A DNA stretch of 11,238 nt from CAJXCL01 sp964394335 (GTDB lineage Bacteria > Nitrospinota > Nitrospinia > CAJXCL01), in assembly GCA_964394335.1 (NCBI GenBank), contig CAYMVZ010000083.1, positions 1 to 11,238 of the forward strand, given 5' to 3'. Both the position numbers and the translations under genes were made by a program. Numbering within the stretch: position 1 is the first letter of the stretch; each line of letters begins with the position of its first letter. The notes below the pieces were generated by a model, which was not told where the DNA came from, did not search any database, and saw nothing but the letters and a program-made list of their open reading frames with translations. Shown piece by piece: positions 7,487-11,238 of the stretch.

Positions 7487-7522
7487 ATATCCCAAAAAAA
7501 ATACCTCAACTAATCGGGATAT
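7487..7522. other. Inverted repeat in the untranslated stretch before the MarR-type gene
   Basis: ATATCCC (7487-7493) and GGGATAT (7516-7522) are perfect inverted repeats around an A-rich loop. They sit between two copies of GAAGCTGT (near 7466 and 7534), both followed by pyrimidine-rich sequence. If transcribed from the upstream promoter this would be a leader hairpin. I could not match it to any riboswitch class. Confidence 0.3.
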
Positions 7523-7561
7523 TTTAAGAGTTTGAAGCTGTTTTCACTTAGTTCCTTTTCT

Positions 7562-7620
7562 TACCACAAAACCACAAAGATCCAATTTAAATAAACTTGC
7601 CACAAAGACCCAAAGATCGA
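7562..7620. repeat. CCACAAAGA dispersed repeat
   Basis: CCACAAAGATCC (from 7572) and CCACAAAGACCC (from 7600), with TTACCACAAAA just before, are units of the CCACAAAGAC-type intergenic repeat. This is the complement-type relative of the CTTCGTGG units at 1106-1136. The segment appears in short open frames on both strands (7587-7781 minus, 7597-7794 plus), but I see no evidence that they are genes. Confidence 0.5.
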
Positions 7621-7660
7621 AAAGAAAAAATTTCTACTTTGCATACTCTGCACTGCAAGC

Positions 7661-7750
7661 TTATAAAATTGTGTTTTTTTAGCATAATTTTTGTAAGTAG
7701 ACCGGGCGGTAGCCCATTTGGTTGTGGCCCCGCCACTCTGTGTTTTTGCG
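7661..7750 (+). repeat. Full copy A of the AAAATTGTGTT...CGGGCGGTAGCCC repeat
   Basis: The stretch runs from AAAATTGTGTT (7665) through TTAGCA to the core CGGGCGGTAGCCC with TTTGGTTGTGGCCCC (core 7703-7732). The same order and near-identical sequence recur at 9785-9855. The core can form GGGC GGTA GCCC, and GGCGG can pair with CCGCC at 7731-7735. It ends about 50 bases before the MarR-type gene. Confidence 0.75.
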
Positions 7751-7797
7751 GTGAAAAACTTCCTCTAAAAAGACTTTTCAAAGAAATAGCATAGAAA

Positions 7798-8397
7798 ATG
7801 GACTCAAAACAATATACAGATTATAAAATACTTAAAACGATAGAGATAAAACCTGACACCTCTCAGCGCTTAATTTCTCAGCAAACAGGGCTTAACGTTG
7901 CTTCTGTGAATTTTGCGATAAAAAGGCTTATCCAGAGAGGCTACGTAAAAGTTACAAATATGAACAAGAAAAGGATTTTGTACCACCTTACCCCCAGTGG
8001 TATTTCTCAAAAAACAAAGCTTGCATACAGTTTTTTCCTTCGCAATTACCATCTTTTTTCAGACATTCATGAGATAGCATCTCTTTACTTTGACGACCAT
8101 CCAGATTTAAAAGGAAAAAATATCGCTATATTTGGCTTAAATGAAATCACGGAAGTAGTTTATTTATCTTTAAAAAAGAAAGGAGTTCATTTTTCCGGGA
8201 TATACGAAAGTGATCAGAAATTGATCGGCACAGACTGCTTAGGAGAACCGGTTAAAGATTTTAACCATATACAGAATAACGGCGAAGTTGATTATTTGAT
8301 AGATGTAAAAGCAGCTGCCTCAAGTATTTTAGATCTTGCAATCTTGACACCAGAAGATTTTATCAAAAGAAAAAACCAGCAGAAACAGCTATACTGA
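7798..8397 (+). CDS. EPS-associated MarR-type winged-helix regulator fused to a Rossmann-like domain
   Basis: Residues 7-66 form a winged helix: TSQRLISQQTGLNVASVNFA (21-40) is the helix-turn-helix, followed by IKRLIQRGYVKV, and the wing ends ILYHLTPSGI. LTPSGISQKTKLAYSFFLR matches my memory of the EPS-associated MarR family (TIGR04176), whose members are usually near 100 residues and sit in exopolysaccharide loci. This one is 199 residues. The extra C-terminal half reads KNIAIFGLNEITEVVYLSLKK, then SGIYESDQKLIGTDCLGEPV (133-152). This resembles the nucleotide- or CoA-binding Rossmann fold of CapD/PglD-type sugar enzymes, with a GxxE-type glycine loop and a 'DxxxKxIG...GxPV' pattern. I infer a regulator of polysaccharide genes that senses a nucleotide-linked ligand. 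It is preceded by repeat A and by a weak GAAAATG context. Part of its gene is duplicated at 9185-9239. Confidence 0.82.
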   Translation: MDSKQYTDYKILKTIEIKPDTSQRLISQQTGLNVASVNFAIKRLIQRGYVKVTNMNKKRILYHLTPSGISQKTKLAYSFFLRNYHLFSDIHEIASLYFDDHPDLKGKNIAIFGLNEITEVVYLSLKKKGVHFSGIYESDQKLIGTDCLGEPVKDFNHIQNNGEVDYLIDVKAAASSILDLAILTPEDFIKRKNQQKQLY

Positions 8398-8451
8398 AAT
8401 TTACGTAAAACTAAAGTACATCAAATGCTAAAGAAACTAAGACCGGAAAAC

Positions 8452-8456
8452 AGGAA
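8452..8456 (+). promoter_or_regulatory. Ribosome binding site for the first nucleotidyltransferase gene
   Basis: AGGAA ends nine bases before the ATG at 8466, a normal spacing, and supports this start. Confidence 0.5.
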
Positions 8457-8465
8457 CTGTCTTAA

Positions 8466-8759
8466 ATGAAAACCACACCAAATTTAAAAGAAATCGCTTC
8501 AATTTTAAAGGCTCGTTTTCCATCCAGGGATTACCATGCCGTCTTATTTGGTTCCAGAGTAAGAGGGGATGACTACCCCGGGTCAGATTGGGATATAGGG
8601 ATTATGGGTCCGACTCCCCTAAGAGGTGCTGTAATGGAACTAATACGAGAAGATTTTGAAAATCTAAGGACTTTACATACTTTTGATGTGGTGGATATGA
8701 CCACGGTCTCGGATTCTTTCAGGAAAATATCCCTGAAATATAAAAAGGAGATAGTATGA
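8466..8759 (+). CDS. HI0073/MntA-like minimal nucleotidyltransferase (antitoxin)
   Basis: This 97-residue protein is a minimal nucleotidyltransferase of the DNA polymerase beta fold. The signature is LFGSRVRGDDYPGSDWDIGI (27-46), an exact GSX10DXD motif with G29, S30, D41 and D43; a third acidic residue is likely D74 in TFDVVDM. Known MntA antitoxins of this type transfer AMP to a tyrosine in the partner HEPN toxin and so silence it. The next gene starts within its stop codon (ATGA, 8756-8759) and encodes a HI0074-type HEPN protein. The pair is therefore translationally coupled and matches the HI0073/HI0074 arrangement. All motif residues are present, so it should be active. The substrate and target are inferred from the family. 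Confidence 0.88.
   Translation: MKTTPNLKEIASILKARFPSRDYHAVLFGSRVRGDDYPGSDWDIGIMGPTPLRGAVMELIREDFENLRTLHTFDVVDMTTVSDSFRKISLKYKKEIV
8745..8750 (+). promoter_or_regulatory. Shine-Dalgarno for the HEPN gene inside the upstream gene
   Basis: AAGGAG lies five bases before the ATG at 8756, within the last codons of the nucleotidyltransferase gene. It supports coupled translation of toxin and antitoxin. Confidence 0.6.
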
Positions 8760-9145
8760 CTGACGAAGAATTAAAAAGTGTCTTGCAGTCCTATGAAAAA
8801 GCCTTGGAAAGTTTTAGAAAAGCGCTTAAGCAATCTAAAACGGAATGGGTCAGGGATTCGGCAATACAACGATTTGAATACACATTCGATCTTGCATGGA
8901 AAAGCATCAAAAGATTTGCACAAAAAGAGGGCATAGAGTGTCATTCTCCCCTTCAATCTTTCAGAACCGCTTTAAAACTTGCTTGGATTGAAGATAATGG
9001 TATCTGGCTCGATATGCGTGACGATAGAAACAGGACATCTCATACCTATAATGAATCTACGGCAGAAGAAATATATTCTCACCTGCAAAAATATGAAATA
9101 AAATTCACCAACTTATTAAACTGTCTTAAGCAATTACCCGAGTAA
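8756..9145 (+). CDS. HI0074-family HEPN protein (nucleotidyltransferase substrate-binding, toxin)
   Basis: The 129-residue, mostly helical protein matches the HI0074 family, described as nucleotidyltransferase substrate-binding proteins. Family hallmarks are IQRFEYTFDLAWKSIKRF (37-54) and the C-terminal block MRDDRNRTSHTYNE (87-100). The latter contains the HEPN ribonuclease motif RX4HXY as R91, H96 and Y98. In characterised HEPN/MNT systems the arginine and histidine form an RNA-cleaving site, and the tyrosine is the residue AMPylated by the antitoxin. The gene overlaps the antitoxin by four bases and has its own AAGGAG. The 129-residue length is near normal, with no sign of decay. Toxicity has not been shown for every HI0074 member, so the toxin label is inferred from motif and context. 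Confidence 0.88.
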   Translation: MTDEELKSVLQSYEKALESFRKALKQSKTEWVRDSAIQRFEYTFDLAWKSIKRFAQKEGIECHSPLQSFRTALKLAWIEDNGIWLDMRDDRNRTSHTYNESTAEEIYSHLQKYEIKFTNLLNCLKQLPE

Positions 9146-9184
9146 AAAAAAATTATGTGATTTTTTGAAAGGATTACTATCCTC

Positions 9185-9239
9185 AAGTGGTATTTCTCAA
9201 AAAACAAAATTTCCATATAGTTTTTCCCTTCGAAATTGC
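9185..9239 (+). pseudogene. Duplicated fragment of the MarR-type winged-helix gene
   Basis: This segment matches 7995-8049 inside the MarR-type gene. A 23-base identical start (AGTGGTATTTCTCAAAAAAC and on) is followed by seven scattered differences over 54 bases, roughly 87% identity. Its translation, SSGISQKTKFPYSFSLRN, parallels PSGISQKTKLAYSFFLRN. Only the wing and the following helix are present, with no helix-turn-helix, so it is a remnant. It lies just after the first HEPN gene. Confidence 0.8.
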
Positions 9240-9272
9240 TTTGATTCTTTTATAAGCAAGACGAGACGTGTT

Positions 9273-9578
9273 ATGAACGCATTAAAAGTAGTTCCGTACT
9301 ATACTGGCAAAGATACCTTAGAAGAAATATTAGAAGACAAAAGATCAAGAGATATTTTATGGTTGGAGATATTGCTAAACGATAATATCAACTGGGAAAA
9401 AGAACTTAACAACGAGGAATTAAGAAAATCGTATGAAAAAGCATGCGTTTGGTATACAAATTTTAAAACAATGGTGGAAGGCCATATAAAAAGAAAACCT
9501 TTGAAAACCATCAAAGGGAACTTTGATAAAAGAGAGTACAGAAAGTTTATAGAGGCAATAAGTTTTGTCTCATCTTAA
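9273..9578 (+). CDS. Small protein of unknown function upstream of a truncated nucleotidyltransferase
   Basis: I do not recognise this 101-residue protein. It is charged and probably helical: TGKDTLEEILEDKRSRDILW is followed by EKELNNEELRKSYEKACVWY, and it ends in the basic segment IKRKPLKTIKGNFDKREYRK. There is no signal sequence or membrane helix. The frame is open upstream to a TTG at 9165, but that part is the duplicated winged-helix fragment, so I prefer the ATG at 9273; its ribosome binding site is weak. Its end overlaps the start of the next gene by 14 bases, an arrangement common in two-gene toxin-antitoxin units. It may have been the partner of that nucleotidyltransferase. This role rests on position only. 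Confidence 0.55.
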   Translation: MNALKVVPYYTGKDTLEEILEDKRSRDILWLEILLNDNINWEKELNNEELRKSYEKACVWYTNFKTMVEGHIKRKPLKTIKGNFDKREYRKFIEAISFVSS

Positions 9579-9762
9579 TCTTAAAAAAATAATTAAAATA
9601 CTAAAAGACTTCGCCCATGAAAAAAAAACATTTCTGGAAGTTTTGCTGGTTGGAGGACTGGCCCTTCATCACTATGGGATGAGAGATAGAGCAACTGTTG
9701 ATGTAGATGCCGAGGTAAAGGGAGACATTACGAGCATCGTAACCGAAACCATTCAACGATAA
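9565..9762 (+). pseudogene. Truncated AbiEii-like nucleotidyltransferase
   Basis: The 65-codon frame opens at a TTG that overlaps the previous gene. It contains EVLLVGGLALHHYGM then RATVDVDAEV (25-50), the GG...R.T.DxD pattern of AbiEii/DUF6036-type nucleotidyltransferases in type IV toxin-antitoxin systems. Family members usually have about 160-250 residues. Here the frame stops just after the first acidic motif (GDITSIVTETIQR), and repeat copy B begins about 25 bases later. Reading the other frames downstream gave nothing like the rest of the family, so the loss looks like a deletion or replacement at the repeat rather than a simple frameshift. It is probably non-functional. I called it from the motif alone. 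Confidence 0.65.
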
Positions 9763-9784
9763 TCATGTCCCTCTGTATTACAAA

Positions 9785-9855
9785 TTTGTAAAATTGTGTT
9801 ATTTTAGCAAAGTTCTTACAGAGCAACGGGCGGTAGCCCTTTTGGTTGTGGCCCC
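9785..9855 (+). repeat. Full copy B of the AAAATTGTGTT...CGGGCGGTAGCCC repeat
   Basis: TTGTAAAATTGTGTT, then TTTTAGCA, CTTACAGAG and the core CGGGCGGTAGCCC with TTTTGGTTGTGGCCCC (core 9827-9855). The order matches copy A at 7661-7732, in the same orientation. After the core the copies diverge; this one runs into a T-tract. It sits between the truncated nucleotidyltransferase and the MntA gene, whose ATG is 35 bases further on. The GGGC GGTA GCCC hairpin is too short and too far from the T-tract to call a terminator. Confidence 0.75.
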
Positions 9856-9890
9856 TTTTTTTTATTTTCAGTGATCATCAGTGTCATTGT

Positions 9891-10271
9891 ATGAAAAAAA
9901 CAATTGAGCTCATAGATGTTGCAAAGTCAGATGAAGAAATATTGGCTATTGTTTTGTTTGGCAGTGCTGCTCGTCAAGAAAATTTCAAAAACTCAGATAT
10001 TGATATTTGCCTGATGTTAAAACCCAATCAGTATCCACCCAAATATCTTTCTAATAAAAAATTTGATTACCTTAAGAGATTTGATCTGGACATACAGATT
10101 TTTCAGCAGTTGCCTATTTATATACGAAGGAGAGTCATAAAAGAAGGTAAGATTTTATTTTGCAGAGACGAAGACGAGATATATAAAATTGCTTTTAATA
10201 TGATTCAAGAATTTAATGATTTTGAACACATTTATCATGACTATTTGAAAGAAGTCTCTAATGCTGGATAA
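9891..10271 (+). CDS. mntA: MntA-family minimal nucleotidyltransferase (antitoxin)
   Basis: The 126-residue protein carries IVLFGSAARQENFKNSDIDI (20-39), an exact GSX10DXD motif with G24, S25, D36 and D38. The third catalytic acid is probably D67 in FDLDIQIF. This is the MntA antitoxin type; characterised members AMPylate the tyrosine of the HepT RX4HXY motif. The frame is open upstream to a TTG inside repeat B (9846), but the family starts close to the ATG at 9891, which also excludes repeat sequence, so I use that one. The HepT gene begins 11 bases before its stop, in another frame, indicating coupled expression. It differs clearly in sequence from the nucleotidyltransferase at 8466, so the two pairs are not a recent duplication. 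Confidence 0.9.
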   Translation: MKKTIELIDVAKSDEEILAIVLFGSAARQENFKNSDIDICLMLKPNQYPPKYLSNKKFDYLKRFDLDIQIFQQLPIYIRRRVIKEGKILFCRDEDEIYKIAFNMIQEFNDFEHIYHDYLKEVSNAG

Positions 10272-10677
10272 GAACCGTATTTTGTGCAAAATTGATGAAC
10301 TTGATTCTTATCTGACAGAATTATCCCAGATTGCCCCATTAAATTTTGAAGAATATCAAAAGATTGAAAAAAAAAGGAGTTGTGAGCGCCTTTTACAGTT
10401 ATGTATAGAATGTGTTATTGATATCTGTAAACTGTTTGTTTCTGGTTTAAGATTAGGATTGCCCTCAGAGGAAAATGATTTATTCAACAAAATGCAAAAG
10501 AAAGGAATATTGTCAGATGAAATGGCAGCCGCATTAAAAGAAATGAGAGGATTTAGAAATATTTTAGTTCATGAGTATACAGTTGTAGATGATGAACTTG
10601 TGTATGATGCAGTAACTACAAAGTTGGAAGATTTCCGAAAATTTAAAAAGGAAATTTTAAAAGCTCTAAATGGATAA
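10261..10677 (+). CDS. hepT: HepT-like HEPN ribonuclease toxin (DUF86)
   Basis: The 138-residue helical protein matches the DUF86/HepT family. MRGFRNILVHEYTVVDDELV (95-114) contains RX4HXY as R99, H104 and Y106, the active site and AMPylation site of HepT ribonucleases. The upstream region (ERLLQLCIECVIDICKLFV, 42-60) is the conserved helix that packs in the HEPN dimer. Its start overlaps the end of mntA by 11 bases, the classic antitoxin-first layout. Length and motif are normal, so the pair looks intact. Based on characterised homologues it would cleave RNA when released from MntA control. The actual RNA target and any phage-defence role are unknown here. Confidence 0.92.
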   Translation: MLDKNRILCKIDELDSYLTELSQIAPLNFEEYQKIEKKRSCERLLQLCIECVIDICKLFVSGLRLGLPSEENDLFNKMQKKGILSDEMAAALKEMRGFRNILVHEYTVVDDELVYDAVTTKLEDFRKFKKEILKALNG

Positions 10678-10747
10678 ATCTATTAAGTATTTAATGATAA
10701 TCCCTGTCATTCTGTGGCAAGCTTTTTATTCTTTTCAGCTAACATGT

Positions 10748-10813
10748 CACCTTGAGCCCCAACACTTTCACCCTGAGCCCTTCGATAAACTCAGGACAGG
10801 CTTTGTCGAAGGG
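10748..10813. repeat. CCCTGAGCCCTTCGA dispersed repeat with interleaved inverted arms
   Basis: CACCTTGAGCCC (10748-10759) is repeated as CACCCTGAGCCC (10769-10780), 11 of 12 identical. The second copy continues into two overlapping dyads: CCTGAG (10772-10777) with CTCAGG (10790-10795), and CCCTTCGA (10778-10785) with TCGAAGGG (10806-10813). Sequences of this kind are widespread intergenic repeats in many environmental bacteria, from memory. It lies in the gap between hepT and the DUF4330 gene. Confidence 0.7.
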
Positions 10814-10852
10814 TTTCTGTGACTTTGTGGCAACGAGCTATGGCTGATATTT

Positions 10853-10858
10853 AAGGAG
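10853..10858 (+). promoter_or_regulatory. Shine-Dalgarno of the DUF4330-like gene
   Basis: AAGGAG lies eight bases before the ATG at 10867, one of the best ribosome binding sites in the window. It fixes the start. Confidence 0.75.
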
Positions 10859-10866
10859 AAATAATC

Positions 10867-11238
10867 ATGAAACTGATCGATGATAAAGGGAAGTTATTCG
10901 GCAAGATAAATGTTATTGATTTCTTAGTCATTTTATTTTTTTTAGGATTAACGCCGATGTTCTATTACGGATATAAAATTGCTGCTTATAATCAAGCAGA
11001 GACTCCAATACTGAAAAAGTCTCATTATCAAGAATTTGAAATAATCTTTCCAAACATTCCAAAGAAATTCATACCAATGATTAGTGTAGGAGATAAACAG
11101 TATAAGAAAAATAAATTCGTAGCCGAGATGATTAAAATTATTGATAAAAAACCAAGCCAGATAAAATTATCCAAGGGACAATTTGAGGAAGTGCAACATG
11201 TGATTAACCTGAAAAACTATTTTGATTTAATAACTAGA
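10867..11238 (+). CDS. DUF4330-like membrane-anchored protein (partial, runs off the window)
   Basis: The frame is open for 124 codons from a well-placed ATG to the window edge, so the C-terminus is missing. The N-terminus MKLIDDKGKLFGKINVIDFL followed by VILFFLGLTPMFYYGYKI matches my memory of DUF4330 proteins, which begin 'xDxxGRLFGKxNxIDxxV' and then cross the membrane once (about 17-38). The part after the helix would lie outside the cytoplasm. No catalytic motif is visible. DUF4330 genes are often seen next to polysaccharide-assembly genes; with the EPS-type MarR regulator upstream this suggests an envelope or exopolysaccharide locus continuing to the right, which is inference. The 190-base gap before it is filled by a dispersed repeat, so it probably starts a new unit. 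Confidence 0.8.
   Translation, partial: MKLIDDKGKLFGKINVIDFLVILFFLGLTPMFYYGYKIAAYNQAETPILKKSHYQEFEIIFPNIPKKFIPMISVGDKQYKKNKFVAEMIKIIDKKPSQIKLSKGQFEEVQHVINLKNYFDLITR

Noticed and set aside
7440..7545. Riboswitch (for example cyclic-di-GMP type) in the MarR leader
   Set aside because: GACGGGGCGAAGC loosely recalls part of the cyclic-di-GMP motif, but the conserved stems and the second half are absent.
7587..7794. Overlapping small open frames on both strands
   Set aside because: Both lie in dispersed repeats (CCACAAAGA and copy A). The minus frame contains GPQPNGLPP only because the repeat core is open there. No ribosome binding site or family resemblance supports a gene.
9165..9272. Upstream TTG start for the small unknown gene
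   Set aside because: The extra 36 codons are mostly the duplicated winged-helix fragment; the ATG at 9273 excludes it. Not fully settled, since the frame is open.
7661..9855. Insertion sequence or transposase
   Set aside because: No transposase-like coding sequence or terminal inverted repeats were found; the bracketing repeats are direct and short.
9846..9890. Upstream TTG start for mntA
   Set aside because: The added 15 codons are repeat B and low-complexity sequence; the ATG at 9891 fits the usual family N-terminus.

Overview
This window reads as bacterial chromosomal DNA, AT-rich by eye (perhaps about 40% GC), with long intergenic stretches full of short dispersed repeats. Repeats of the kinds seen here (CTCTGCGAACCCAGCG / CTTCGTGTCCCTCGTGG, CCACAAAGA, ATTCCCGA...TCGGGAAT, CCTGAGCCCTTCGA...TCGAAGGG) are, from memory, abundant in anammox Planctomycetota (Candidatus Brocadia/Kuenenia/Jettenia) but also occur in other uncultured environmental lineages. 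A Brocadiales-like host is therefore a moderate-confidence guess. No rRNA, tRNA or CRISPR array is visible.

Left part (1-6990). A partial ArsA/Get3-type ATPase is on the minus strand (818 down past position 1). It diverges from a large secreted two-protease protein (1303-4767): an M1-like gluzincin domain, an M28 zinc peptidase domain and a C-terminal PDZ domain. Two further exported proteins follow: a TolB-like PD40 beta-propeller (5012-6088) and an unrecognised basic secreted protein (6217-6990). The gaps between them hold degraded dispersed repeats, so these are probably separate transcription units.

Middle (6991-7797). About 800 bases contain no convincing gene. They hold a possible terminator, an array of degenerate GTCATTCC repeats with two competing hairpins, a promoter-like site overlapping a 9-bp palindrome, and the first full copy of a roughly 70-base repeat with the core CGGGCGGTAGCCC.

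Right part (7798-10677) is an accessory island of regulators and toxin-antitoxin genes. It has an EPS-associated MarR-type winged helix fused to a Rossmann-like domain, a HI0073/HI0074 nucleotidyltransferase-HEPN pair, and a duplicated scrap of the winged-helix gene. Next come a small unknown gene with a truncated AbiEii-like nucleotidyltransferase, then the second copy of the 70-base repeat, then an MntA-HepT (DUF86) pair. Both complete pairs keep the GSX10DXD motif of the antitoxin and the RX4HXY motif of the HEPN toxin. The two repeat copies lie in the same orientation and bracket the first pair, the scrap and the broken gene, which suggests growth by repeat-mediated rearrangement. The window ends inside a DUF4330-like membrane-anchored protein, consistent with the edge of an exopolysaccharide or envelope locus.

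Most notable: a third copy of the repeat core lies in reverse orientation inside the peptidase gene. It is read in frame as GPQPNGLPP in the linker between the M28 and PDZ domains, so a dispersed repeat appears to have become coding sequence.
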